Positions 43,244 to 52,142 of a stretch of 64,000 nt of DNA are shown here, one piece after another (position 1 is the stretch's first letter; the number at the start of each line of letters is the position of its first letter). Position numbers and translations under genes: made by a program. Location of the stretch: positions 62,001-126,000 of the forward strand of contig CP000476.1 of assembly GCA_000014925.1 (NCBI GenBank), written 5' to 3'. The DNA is from Paenarthrobacter aurescens TC1 (lineage in GTDB: Bacteria > Actinomycetota > Actinomycetes > Actinomycetales > Micrococcaceae). The notes beneath the pieces were generated by a model that did not search any database, was not told the origin of the DNA, and was given only the letters and a program-made list of their open reading frames with translations.

Positions 43244-43861
43244 ATGGACCTGAAAACGGACAAACAGCCCTCGCTCCGTGAACGCAACAGGCTTCGAACG
43301 CGATCAGACATTCTCGATGCGGCGGCGGAAATGTTGGGCGAGAGTGGTTACGCCGGCCTCGCCCTTGAAGAAGTAAGTCAGCGGGCCGGGCTCTCCCGAG
43401 GGACTGTGTACGCCCATTTTCCCGGCGGGCGCGATGATGTCGTCAGGGAGGTATACCTGCGGGTGGCAGACGCCGTGTATGTCAGGGGCATAAGTCTTCG
43501 CGAGGAAGCCCTCCACCCAGCCGGCCGCATTTCAGCTTTAGCGCGGGCCTTGGTTGAGACGACCAGCAGTGCCTCGGGACGCTTTTACGGCCTCATGGGA
43601 CCAGATGTCGTGCCGATTCTCTCGGGCGTTCGACGGACCTCTGAATCCTTCGAAGCATTGATAAAGCTGGACCTTTCCACCGCACGGGCTGAAGGTCAGT
43701 TGCACGAGGGCCCCGACATCGACGCCTTATCCACTGCTCTGTCCGGTGCTATCCGAGCCTCCGGAGCCCGGGCTGCCATGAATCCCGAGACTGCGGAACA
43801 GCAAATAGCGGCGGTCGAACTGCTCGCTGCAGGTCTGCTCTGCAAGCCGGTTCAGGGCTAA
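43244..43861 (+). CDS. TetR-family regulator of kinase/phospholyase locus
   Basis: 205 residues from ATG 43244 (frame open to 43151). HTH: RLRTRSDILDAAAEMLGESG then ALEEVSQRAGLSRGTVYAHF, TetR class. The C-terminal domain is helical. Flanked by the divergent kinase and, 75 bp downstream, the phospholyase-like gene. It probably represses both and may also act on the related promoter near 23702. Confidence 0.85.
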   Translation: MDLKTDKQPSLRERNRLRTRSDILDAAAEMLGESGYAGLALEEVSQRAGLSRGTVYAHFPGGRDDVVREVYLRVADAVYVRGISLREEALHPAGRISALARALVETTSSASGRFYGLMGPDVVPILSGVRRTSESFEALIKLDLSTARAEGQLHEGPDIDALSTALSGAIRASGARAAMNPETAEQQIAAVELLAAGLLCKPVQG

Positions 43862-43936
43862 GGCTTCCCAGTACACCATCTCCAACGCGAATAGAACATA
43901 GCCGGCCCCATCACCGGCCGACTCCAAAGGACAGCC

Positions 43937-45277
43937 ATGACCTCCGAAACCACTACGACGCCGTCCCGGGTCCCGCAAACCGCTAATGACCTGTTGGCCC
44001 GACGCTACGCCACAATAGGCCCCCACTCACCCCTCTTTTATAGGCAGCCGCTGGAACTGGTGTCGGGCTCGGGCGTTTGGCTGACCGACGCCCAAGGCAA
44101 GGTCTACCTGGACGGTTACAACAACGTTCCGCACGTAGGCCACGCCAATCCCGCGGTCGCCGACGCGATCTACCAGCAGCTGCTCACCGTTAATCTCCAC
44201 ACGCGCTATCTGAACAGCCGTGTTGTGGAATATGCCGAAGCACTGCTCTCGAAATTCGACGGCGCCTTGGAGCGGCTGTTCCTGACCAACAGTGGATCGG
44301 AAGCCAACGAGCTGGCCCTACGTATCGCCCGGCAGCACACCGGGAACACCGGAGTTTTAGTCTCAGACTTCAGCTACCACGGAAACACCACCAGCTTGGC
44401 CGAGATCACGACGGGGTTGACCGTGCACGAACCGCTCGGCGCTCATGTCCGGGCCCTGCGGATTCCTGACGTTAGTGGAATTGCCGAGGTTGACGTTCCT
44501 GTCCTGCTCGAACAGTCCTTGGCTGATGTTGATGCCGCCATAGCATCGCTCCAGGCGGCCGGGCATGGCGTCTCCGTGTTCCTTTTCGACCCCCTGTTCT
44601 CCACCGAGGGGCTGCTGCAACTGCCCTCCGGCTACATCGAGGGGGTCGCTACCCGCGTGCGGGCCGCAGGAGGCCTTGTCATTTCTGATGAGGTGCAATC
44701 AGGCTTCGGCCGCACCGGGTCCGGCATGTGGGGATACCAGATGTTCAATGTAGAACCCGAACTAGTCACTATGGGCAAACCAATGGGCAACGGACACCCA
44801 ATTGGTGCCGTGGTCACTACCGCTGAACTGCTTGACGAATTCGGTCGGCACAATATGTTTTTCAACACCTTCGCAGGGAACCCTGTCTCCTCCGCCGCCG
44901 GATTGGCCGTGCTGCGCTACATGGACCAGGAAGACCTGATGGCCAAAGCCGACCAGCTAGGCAAATACATCCGTAAACGCCTCGAAAACATTGCTCAGCG
45001 CAGCGGCAACGTTGGCTCCGTTAGGGGGCGCGGACTGTTCTTTGGAATAGACATCATAGAAAGTGACGGAAGCCGTAACCCGGCCCCGGCGCTGACCAAA
45101 ATCCTCATCGAGGACATGCGCGAACGCGGAGTGTTGATCAGCCGCGTGGGACCCCACGACAACGTCCTGAAAATGCGTCCGCCACTTGTATTCGGCAGGG
45201 AACACGCAGACATCCTGCTCGGGCAGCTCGAATTGTCACTTGCCAGTCTGCCCCAACCGGGCAACCTTGTTCTCTAA
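43937..45277 (+). CDS. Class III PLP enzyme, phospholyase type
   Basis: 446 residues, ATG after AAAGGACAGCC. Transaminase fold with PLP lysine Lys281 ([11 protein letters not shown]), Asp251 ([13 protein letters not shown]), and [20 protein letters not shown]. The N-terminal [12 protein letters not shown] is a mark of the ethanolamine-phosphate / phosphohydroxylysine phospholyase branch; a homologue of Arthrobacter aurescens TC1 was described as a phospholyase. These release phosphate and ammonia, giving acetaldehyde from O-phosphoethanolamine. The neighbouring APH kinase and ALDH fit this. A plain omega-transaminase remains possible. Confidence 0.8.
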   Translation: MTSETTTTPSRVPQTANDLLARRYATIGPHSPLFYRQPLELVSGSGVWLTDAQGKVYLDGYNNVPHVGHANPAVADAIYQQLLTVNLHTRYLNSRVVEYAEALLSKFDGALERLFLTNSGSEANELALRIARQHTGNTGVLVSDFSYHGNTTSLAEITTGLTVHEPLGAHVRALRIPDVSGIAEVDVPVLLEQSLADVDAAIASLQAAGHGVSVFLFDPLFSTEGLLQLPSGYIEGVATRVRAAGGLVISDEVQSGFGRTGSGMWGYQMFNVEPELVTMGKPMGNGHPIGAVVTTAELLDEFGRHNMFFNTFAGNPVSSAAGLAVLRYMDQEDLMAKADQLGKYIRKRLENIAQRSGNVGSVRGRGLFFGIDIIESDGSRNPAPALTKILIEDMRERGVLISRVGPHDNVLKMRPPLVFGREHADILLGQLELSLASLPQPGNLVL

Positions 45278-45286
45278 CGAGACGTC

Positions 45287-45321
45287 TTTTCTTCCCGGGG
45301 TAAGACTCTTCGGGAAGAAAA
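45287..45321 (+). terminator. Terminator hairpin after phospholyase gene
   Basis: TTTTCTTCCCG (45287-45297) pairs perfectly with CGGGAAGAAAA (45311-45321), followed by TCTTTC. It lies 10 bp past the stop. Confidence 0.7.
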
Positions 45322-45450
45322 TCTTTCACCCACCGTCCGCGACACCCGTCACGCGCCGACAACCATCGCGGCACCGGGTGGGAACTGTAGAACTGGTAGG
45401 CAGCCGTTCTTGACCGGTATTCGTTCACTAACTACTCAAGTGGAGCAATC

Positions 45451-46860
45451 ATGGAAAGCTACGAAGTACTGTTGGCCTCGATCACCGGCGACACCGGCGA
45501 GACGAGGACCATCCTCGACCCGGCGACAGGGACTGTGGTCGGCGAAGCACCTGTTCATACTGTTGAGAATCTGGACCGTGCAGTCGCTGCTGCCGCAGAC
45601 GCCCAGCCCGGGTGGGCAGCGCTTGGTCATGAAGGCCGCAGCGCCGTACTACTCAAAGCGGCAGACGCCGTCGAACGCTCCGCTGAGGACCTTGCGCGGC
45701 TGCTGTCGCGTGAGCAGGGCAAGCCGCTGAACGGATTGAACGCGCGTTTTGAAGTGGGTGCTTGCGTGGCCTGGCTGCGTTCCACCGCCGCTACAGTCCT
45801 GAAACCGGAAACGGTCGTGGATGACGGTGAGACCTACGCCGAGCTGCATTACAAGCCCATCGGTGTCGTCGGTGCCATCGGCCCTTGGAACTGGCCCATG
45901 ATGATCACCGTTTGGCAGATCGCCCCTGCCCTGCGCATGGGTAACGCTGTGGTCGTTAAACCCTCCGAATACACCCCGTTGAGTGTTCTGGCCTTGGCGA
46001 AGGTCCTCAACCAAGAACTGCCCGAAGGCCTCCTCACTGTTGTCTCCGGCGGCCGCGAGGTAGGCGAACGCCTCGCCGCGCACCCGGCCGTTGGAAAAAT
46101 CATGTTCACCGGATCCACCGCTACTGGCAAAGCCATCATCAAATCTTCAGCCGATACGGTCAAGCGGCTCACCCTGGAACTGGGAGGAAACGACGCAGGC
46201 ATCGTGCTTCCCGACGCCGACCCGAAGGCCATCGCTGAAGGCCTGTTCTGGGGCGCGTTCATCAACACCGGCCAGACCTGCGCAGCCCTCAAACGCCTCT
46301 ATGTCCACGAGGACATCTACGATGCGGTCTGCGAGGAACTGGCCACGATCGCGGCAGCGGCGCCGATGGGTAACGGACTGGACGAGACCAGCGTACTGGG
46401 CCCCCTGCAAAACAAGCAGCAGTTCGACATCGTTAATCGGCTCGTTGAGTCGGCGAAAGAATCAGGGGCCCGAGTCCTGCTGGGAGGTAACCCTCCCAAG
46501 GATCAGCCAGGATTCTTCTACCCCACGACACTGGTGGCCGACATCGACGACGACAATCCCTTGGTTGTGGAGGAACAGTTCGGGCCCGCCCTGCCGATCA
46601 TTCGCTACAGCACAGTGGACGAGGCAGTCGCCATGGCCAACGGACTTGAGGTGGGTTTGGGAGCCTCAGTCTGGTCTTCGGACCTGAAGGCTGCCCGCGA
46701 AGTTGCAGCAAGGATTCAGGCCGGCACAGTGTGGATCAACAAACACGGAGCCGTCGACCCCCGGGTTCCCTTCGGCGGCGCCAAACAATCCGGCTACGGC
46801 CTGGAATTCGGTGTCGAGGGCCTCAAATCCCTCGGCGTCCCCCAAGTCATCAACGGCTGA
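45451..46860 (+). CDS. Aldehyde dehydrogenase (paralogue 2)
   Basis: 469 residues, same group and same length as the gene at 37141 (PWNWPMMITVWQIAPALRMG, LELGGNDAGIVLPDADPK, NTGQTCAALKRLYV). Its leader CTAACTACTCAAGTGGAGCAA nearly equals that of paralogue 1. Following the phospholyase, it could oxidise the released aldehyde (acetaldehyde if the substrate is phosphoethanolamine). The last 342 bp are duplicated in inverted orientation at 51798-52139. Confidence 0.87.
   Translation: MESYEVLLASITGDTGETRTILDPATGTVVGEAPVHTVENLDRAVAAAADAQPGWAALGHEGRSAVLLKAADAVERSAEDLARLLSREQGKPLNGLNARFEVGACVAWLRSTAATVLKPETVVDDGETYAELHYKPIGVVGAIGPWNWPMMITVWQIAPALRMGNAVVVKPSEYTPLSVLALAKVLNQELPEGLLTVVSGGREVGERLAAHPAVGKIMFTGSTATGKAIIKSSADTVKRLTLELGGNDAGIVLPDADPKAIAEGLFWGAFINTGQTCAALKRLYVHEDIYDAVCEELATIAAAAPMGNGLDETSVLGPLQNKQQFDIVNRLVESAKESGARVLLGGNPPKDQPGFFYPTTLVADIDDDNPLVVEEQFGPALPIIRYSTVDEAVAMANGLEVGLGASVWSSDLKAAREVAARIQAGTVWINKHGAVDPRVPFGGAKQSGYGLEFGVEGLKSLGVPQVING
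46519..46860 (+). repeat. 342-bp repeat, arm 1 (3' end of aldehyde dehydrogenase 2)
   Basis: Matches 51798-52139 on the opposite strand over the full 342 bp without indels, from TACCCCACGACACTGG to the TGA stop. The encoded proteins differ at one residue (Ala to Thr). The match ends abruptly on both sides. Confidence 0.9.
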
Positions 46861-47359
46861 ACGCACGACGCTCTTCGGGCGACCAGCTTGTAGGCCGCGA
46901 CAAGCTGTCGCTATCTGGGGGACAGTTAATCCCCCACGATTCCTTCCAGTCACTGCGCCGGGCGTGGCAGGACAAATAACTTCATCTGCACTGCCAGCCC
47001 GGCGGCGAGTCCTGATCGCTGACGCCGTCATCCCCGGCGGTGCTGTCCGTGCCCGGGAAATTATGCACGGTTGTGTCGTAGGCAGCTTCGTGCGCAGTAC
47101 CAGCTTGGAACCTGCAAGAGATTAGCCTTGAGGGCCCCACTGCCGGGTTCAGCTGCAACGGTCTCCATCGCACCGTGGACCAGAGGGAGGCGATGTATCC
47201 GGTAACTCCGATGAGGAACCCCGGATCAGTCACGAATTGCGCGCTTCATACCGTGAATGCGTTGTCAGTGTCACGTGCGTCCTCAGCTGGTTCGGTGCCG
47301 AGCGGAATAGCTCGCGATCGCCTTGTTCCTGACAATGGTGATGGCAGCAGTTGCAACCG
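46861..47359. other. Intergenic stretch with a repeated ~110-bp segment
   Basis: About 500 bp without a credible gene. 47074-47190 (TGTCGTAGGCAGC, AGAGATTAGCC, TCGCACCGTGGACCA) resembles 52318-52425 in the same orientation. Both lie beyond the 3' end of a minus-strand regulator gene. Confidence 0.45.
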
Positions 47360-48331
47360 TCAGCCCGCTAGGTTCAGGTATGTCGCGCGGAAATCGCGGG
47401 GCGACTGACCATAGGTGCACTTAAAGAGTCGTGAGAAGTGGGCCATATCGAGGTACCCGTGCCCCGCAGCGATGCGGCTGAGCGGGATGTGGGCGAGGAG
47501 CGGGTCCACAAAGTCCCGCGCGCAGTGCTCGAGCCGCCGCTCCCGGATCCGGCCGCTCACCGTCTGGCCCGTGTCGGCGAACGCAGCATGTAGGTGACGG
47601 ACGGAGACGAAGAGGGCCGCGGCGATCTGCCCAGGGGCGAGGTCTGGCTCGTGCAGATGGTCTTCGATGTAGGCAAGTGCCTCGGCGTGGACACGCGCGC
47701 GGGACGGCCGGCCCGTGTCCACCGGCGAGTGCCCAAGCTCTTCGAGCAGGGCGATGCCGAGCATGTCAACGGCGGAGTGCACGAGACGCGTGCGAACGTA
47801 CCCTGGTGCAGATTCGAGCGTCCGCGCGAGCTGCACGAGGAAAGACCGGGCGAGCCCCGCGGCGCCGTCCCCGCCGAGCCGCGTGGCCGCGAGCTGCGCG
47901 GCGCCGTCCGCCGGTACACCGAGCGCCATCCGCGGAAAGACGAGGATGAGGTGGTGGAAATCGTCATCGACGGTGACACCATAAGCGGCATCGCTATCGT
48001 AGAACGCGACGTCGCCCGGGCCAAGCTCGGTTCCGCGTCCGCCCTGGACAATGTGTCCGCGCCCGGCGAGCTGGACGTGGGCTTGATATGTCTCCCGCGG
48101 AGAAGCCGCCGCGTCACGTGCGGTACGTGATACCGAGTGCTGGTTCGCCTGCACGTCGAACGCATAAACCGGTCCGAGTGTGCGCCCGTGAATGACGCCA
48201 TGGAAGGCCTCGCGGTCAGTGCTCAAGCTCAACGGCGCGAAGCGCTCGGAGACGAGGTGTGCGTAATGCCGGATGTCCGTGCTGGTCGCCGTGACGTCAG
48301 CGCGTTGTCTGACTTTTGGCGTCATTGCCAT
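47360..48331 (-). CDS. AraC-family regulator
   Basis: 323 residues (ATG 48331 or 48325). The N-terminal ligand-binding part (~20-200) is of the AraC_binding_2/FeaR-like kind. The C-terminal double HTH reads ALAYIEDHLHEPDLAPGQIA, FVSVRHLHAAFADTGQ and IAAGHGYLDMAHFSRLFKCT with YGQSPRDFR. FeaR-type proteins activate amine and arylacetaldehyde genes. It is divergent from the moaF/ethD/MFS operon at 48615, which is its likely target. Confidence 0.88.
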   Translation of the reverse strand: MAMTPKVRQRADVTATSTDIRHYAHLVSERFAPLSLSTDREAFHGVIHGRTLGPVYAFDVQANQHSVSRTARDAAASPRETYQAHVQLAGRGHIVQGGRGTELGPGDVAFYDSDAAYGVTVDDDFHHLILVFPRMALGVPADGAAQLAATRLGGDGAAGLARSFLVQLARTLESAPGYVRTRLVHSAVDMLGIALLEELGHSPVDTGRPSRARVHAEALAYIEDHLHEPDLAPGQIAAALFVSVRHLHAAFADTGQTVSGRIRERRLEHCARDFVDPLLAHIPLSRIAAGHGYLDMAHFSRLFKCTYGQSPRDFRATYLNLAG

Positions 48332-48614
48332 TTCCTGATCCAGGGGTAGTCGTGTAGGAACCCACGTTCGAGTGTGACCAACAATACTATCGCACCGCCG
48401 CTATCCGTTGAATTGAACCGTGCACTCCTGCCCTGGTATTCCAGCGCTGGGAGTCAACGGCCCCACGCCCGGACCGCTAAAGAATGGGGAGGAGCCCGGG
48501 GGCGGGCAAGCAAGAAGACACGTCGAGGATTAACTAGACGCGCTGCCCCACCGGCCCAACTTTGACGTACTGAAGTACCTCGATGCGCATAGAGCGCGGA
48601 AAGAGAGATGAACA

Positions 48615-49427
48615 ATGACCGTTCAGACTGGCAACCTCATCGAACCAACACAGTGGCGCAACATGGAGGACTTCTCCGAGGGTATCGAGACAAATCGTCT
48701 CCCGCAGGCGGATGGACTCAACGGCACAACCACGACCATCACGCTCGCCGACGGCAGCGGATCGTTCGACATCACCGTCGATGCCGAGGGCAGGGCCACT
48801 TGGACGCCGCACGGCATCCAGTGGCTCAACGAAGGCTCCGGACCCGCCGATATCGTGCAGTTCTTAGCGGGCGCCTACTGGGTAGACATCACAACCAAGG
48901 GCGACCTCCCGCAGACGGTCACCACTGTGTTCCACCCCGAGCGACGCTGGGCCCTCGTGGTGCACACGATCGTTCACGGCGAGGACTTCGCGACCGAGAC
49001 ACGCGTAATGCAGGAATACTACCCCGGGTGGATCGGTGACGAACGCCCCGATGCCAACCTACCTGCTCCTTCCCGCGACCTCGTCGGCAAGCGAACGCTT
49101 TTCCGCTACAGCGCCAACCACCTCTACGAACACATCTATCTGAGCTCGCGCCGCTTCGTTTGGCACAACCTCGTCGGCGAGCAGCGCGGCCACGCAGCAG
49201 CCGAGCTCGCGACGACCTACAAACTCGATGACGGCCTCTACCTCTTCACGTGGCGCGAGGAGAAAATCCCCGTCGGCACCGTGTTCGTCTTCGACTACGA
49301 GAACGGCAGATCGACCGGCAAATTCCTGGGTATCACAGGATCGAACGAGATCCAGAACCAGGGCGCGGGCGCCTATGTGATCCCGTTTGGCTACTCGGAG
49401 TACGCCGACCATCAGGAACCCGTGTGA
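48615..49427 (+). CDS. MoaF-family protein (copy 2)
   Basis: 270 residues; AAAGAGAGATGAACA precedes the ATG. The C-terminal domain has FRYSANHLYEHIYLSSRRFV, WHNLVG and LYLFTWREEKIPVGTVFVFD, parallel to copy 1 at 24256 (YEHVYLNNNFYTWHCIKG, LYLFVWREKIVP). The N-terminal half is a beta-rich domain. Probably a small-molecule-binding or -converting calycin-like protein; no reaction is established. First gene of an operon with an EthD-like protein and an MFS carrier. Confidence 0.75.
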   Translation: MTVQTGNLIEPTQWRNMEDFSEGIETNRLPQADGLNGTTTTITLADGSGSFDITVDAEGRATWTPHGIQWLNEGSGPADIVQFLAGAYWVDITTKGDLPQTVTTVFHPERRWALVVHTIVHGEDFATETRVMQEYYPGWIGDERPDANLPAPSRDLVGKRTLFRYSANHLYEHIYLSSRRFVWHNLVGEQRGHAAAELATTYKLDDGLYLFTWREEKIPVGTVFVFDYENGRSTGKFLGITGSNEIQNQGAGAYVIPFGYSEYADHQEPV

Positions 49428-49526
49428 CCTGACTCGCTCCGCATCCGCGGTTGAGCAGCGCGCTTGGGACCCTGCTCAACCGCCGGTTCCTCAACCACAT
49501 CTGATTTGAAAGGAAGACAACCCTCC

Positions 49527-49835
49527 ATGCACAAGCTCCTAGTCCTTTACCCCGAGCCCGCCGATCGCGGGACGTTTGACACTTACTACCGGGCCACACA
49601 CCTCCCTCTCGTGCGAAAACTTCCGGGCGTGCGCGACGTCCAATACTCACTCGGACTCACTGGTGACCCCTACTACGCAGTATTCGAGGCTACGTTCGAC
49701 TCCACTGAGCAGTTCGCCGCGGCAATGTCTTCGGCCGAGGGCCAGGCCGTCGCAGCCGACGTGCCGAATTATGCCACTGGAGGTGCCGTCGTAATCGACT
49801 TCGCGGTTACCTCTGACGAGCATGCGGCTGCATGA
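49527..49835 (+). CDS. EthD-family protein
   Basis: 102 residues from ATG 49527 (AAAGGAAGACAA upstream). EthD dimeric ferredoxin-like fold: KLLVLYPEPADRGTFDTYYR, HLPLVRKLPGVRDVQYSLGL and FEATFDSTEQFAAAMSSAEG. EthD proteins accompany catabolic oxygenases or act on small ketone/quinone-like compounds. Found between moaF and a transporter, so it is probably an enzyme or accessory for the same substrate. Confidence 0.8.
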   Translation: MHKLLVLYPEPADRGTFDTYYRATHLPLVRKLPGVRDVQYSLGLTGDPYYAVFEATFDSTEQFAAAMSSAEGQAVAADVPNYATGGAVVIDFAVTSDEHAAA

Positions 49836-49892
49836 GCTTCCACCCGAGGCGACAACTCCTCGACCCACGACTGAAATTAGGAGGTGCAGTGC

Positions 49893-51257
49893 ATGTCCCC
49901 TGTGACTGATCCCCCAGCCACCGGTAAACGAGACCGTTCCGGCGTGCCGCCGATAGGCGGCCGCTACCAGTACGTGCTCTTAGCCGTAATGTCGGGAACA
50001 TTCGGATTCGTGTTCTTCGACCGGATGATTCTCAACTCCCTCATCCCCTTCATAAAGCCCGAGCTCGGCCTCGACAACGTGGCGATCGGATACCTCGGGG
50101 GCATCCCCGCACTCACGTGGGCGCTCTCGGGTCTCCTCATGGGGTGGCTCTCCGACCGCGCCGACCGGCGCAAGCCATTCCTCATCGCGGCCGTCGTGCT
50201 GTTCACCGTCTTCTCGGTGCTTTCGGGCTTCGTGGGCGGCGTTGCGAGCCTCCTACTCCTGCGTGGCCTCATGGGTGCCGCCGAGGGTGGCACCATGCCG
50301 CTCATACAGCCGCTCATGTTCCACTCGACTGAGCCCAAGCGCCGAGGCCTATTTATCGGACTGATGCAGGGGTCAGCGCCAGGCCTGCTCGGCGGCGTGC
50401 TGAGCCCGCTGGTAGCCGTGTGGATAGCCAGCGAGTTCGGGTGGCGCACCGCCTTCTTCGCGACGATCATCCCCGGCCTCCTGCTCACAGTCGTGATCCT
50501 CCTGTTCGTCAAGGAGCTGCGCCTGAAGCAAGTCGCCGTAGCCACGGGCGCCTTTGATTCCTCAGACACGGCTCCAGCCATTGGCTCGCACGCCTTTGAA
50601 CGCGTGCCCCTGGGCAAGATCCTCCGTGAGCGTAACGTCCTGGTATCGCTCGCAGTCGGGCTTTTCTTCCAGGCCTGGTTCGCGATCACAACGGTTTTCA
50701 CGCCGACCTTCCTCACCGAGGTGCGCGGCTTTTCGCTCGGCGACATGGCCCTAATCATGTCGAGCATTGGGGTCGCTTGGATCCTGTGGGGCGCGGTCGT
50801 CGCGGCCGTGTCCGACCGCATAGGGCGGCGCGCGAGCATGATCGCGTTCGCGACTATTTCCGTCTTAGCCCCCATCGTCATCATGAACGTCAACGGCGTT
50901 TGGGTGATGTTTGGGCTCCTCATAGTCACATACACAGGACTAGGCTGCTTCACGCTCTTCATGACGGTGATCCCAGCCGAGAGTGTCCCGCCTGCCGCTG
51001 TCGGCACGGTCGTCGGCCTCGTGATGGGCTTCTCCGAGGTTACAGGCGGCTTCCTCATGCCGATTGTAGCGGGGTACATTGCCGAAGCGACCAACCTCAT
51101 GGTCGTTATGATGCTTGCCTCGGGTGCCGCACTCGTTGCGGCAGTGCTGTCGTGCTTCTACCGCGAGACGGCGCCCGCGCGGGTTAGCCGGGAAGGTTCC
51201 GGCCGCGTCCACACAACTCCCGTTGAAAGCGCAATCGAGGCTACGCGCGTCGACTAG
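49893..51257 (+). CDS. MFS transporter
   Basis: 454 residues from ATG 49893, AGGAGG eight bases upstream. Twelve hydrophobic segments; MFS motif A in GWLSDRADRRKPFLIAA and again in VSDRIGRRASMIAFA, as in anion:cation symporters for aromatic or carboxylic acids. It ends the moaF/ethD operon and probably imports the substrate. The two large palindromes begin 90 bp past its stop. Confidence 0.85.
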   Translation: MSPVTDPPATGKRDRSGVPPIGGRYQYVLLAVMSGTFGFVFFDRMILNSLIPFIKPELGLDNVAIGYLGGIPALTWALSGLLMGWLSDRADRRKPFLIAAVVLFTVFSVLSGFVGGVASLLLLRGLMGAAEGGTMPLIQPLMFHSTEPKRRGLFIGLMQGSAPGLLGGVLSPLVAVWIASEFGWRTAFFATIIPGLLLTVVILLFVKELRLKQVAVATGAFDSSDTAPAIGSHAFERVPLGKILRERNVLVSLAVGLFFQAWFAITTVFTPTFLTEVRGFSLGDMALIMSSIGVAWILWGAVVAAVSDRIGRRASMIAFATISVLAPIVIMNVNGVWVMFGLLIVTYTGLGCFTLFMTVIPAESVPPAAVGTVVGLVMGFSEVTGGFLMPIVAGYIAEATNLMVVMMLASGAALVAAVLSCFYRETAPARVSREGSGRVHTTPVESAIEATRVD

Positions 51258-51346
51258 CGTCGTTCTGTAACGAGCTTTGCCGGCGAAGACATCATAAAAT
51301 TACTCCGATCCCCCACTCCCGGAAGGACCACAAAGCGGAAACCGAG

Positions 51347-51427
51347 CCATTGCCTTATTGGAGACCCAAGGGACTCCAATAAGGCAATGGGACGGGTCCC
51401 TGGCGCGCAGCGCCAGGGACCCGTCCC
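51347..51427. repeat. Two consecutive large palindromes (44 and 39 nt)
   Basis: Palindrome 1: CCATTGCCTTATTGGAG (51347-51363) and CTCCAATAAGGCAATGG (51374-51390); inside, CCC/GGG also pair, leaving an A-A mismatch and an AA loop. Palindrome 2: GGGACGGGTCCCTGGCGC (51389-51406) and GCGCCAGGGACCCGTCCC (51410-51427) with loop GCA. They share two bases. No U-run follows. Could be terminators, a recombination site or an element end. Confidence 0.85.
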
Positions 51428-51460
51428 TCCCCATCTGTCCGCTGGCCTCAGCCGGAACAC

Positions 51461-51772
51461 CTAGAGTTTGAGCAAGCCGCGAACCCCATCCGGCAACTTC
51501 GGTGGGGGTGCCCCCTCGACGTCATGGATGAATACCCGGAAGCGGCGGTCTGGGGTAGAGGTCTCCCCGCGTGCAGGATCCGGTAGGCCCAGGTATGCGA
51601 TGCGCGCTTCTCTGCGCCGAGGTGGTCGGCGGCGTGAAGGATCGTTTGAACCTGGGTAATTTCGGCGCCTGAGGCAAGGTGGTATGGGGTATCTGCGTGT
51701 GCTGGTGCAAGCCTCGTCTGAGGGCCTAAATTCCCGACCGTCCGGTCGCTGCTGTTGTTTTTCTATATTCGT
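51461..51772 (-). pseudogene. Amine-oxidase remnant: promoter and N-terminal fragment
   Basis: Minus-strand translation gives [20 protein letters not shown] and HLGAEKR in one frame, then [16 protein letters not shown] and [10 protein letters not shown] in another. This matches residues ~13-75 of the amine oxidase at 17808, with one frameshift. The upstream DNA also matches the intact gene (TACGAATATAGAAA against TACAAGTATAGAAA), but the start codon is lost. It ends about residue 85. Confidence 0.8.
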
Positions 51773-51797
51773 AGTGGCTAAGAGACTGCCGGGCCCT

Positions 51798-52142
51798 TCA
51801 GCCGTTGATGACTTGGGGGACGCCGAGGGATTTGAGGCCCTCGACACCGAATTCCAGGCCGTAGCCGGATTGTTTGGCGCCGCCGAAGGGAACCCGGGGG
51901 TCGACGGCTCCGTGTTTGTTGATCCACACTGTGCCGGCCTGAATCCTTGCTGCAACTTCGCGGGCAGCCTTCAGGTCCGAAGACCAGACTGAGGCTCCCA
52001 AACCCACCTCAAGTCCGTTGGTCATGGCGACTGCCTCGTCCACTGTGCTGTAGCGAATGATCGGCAGGGCGGGCCCGAACTGTTCCTCCACAACCAAGGG
52101 ATTGTCGTCGTCGATGTCGGCCACCAGTGTCGTGGGGTACAC
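51798..52142 (-). pseudogene. Aldehyde dehydrogenase 3' fragment (342-bp repeat, arm 2)
   Basis: The frame encodes the last ~114 residues of aldehyde dehydrogenase 2 (PTTLVADIDDDNPLVVEEQF to GVPQVING) with a single change. The match starts at 52139 and stops exactly at the TGA. Sequence upstream (52140-52260) has no ALDH similarity. It is an inverted duplicate of 46519-46860. Confidence 0.92.
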
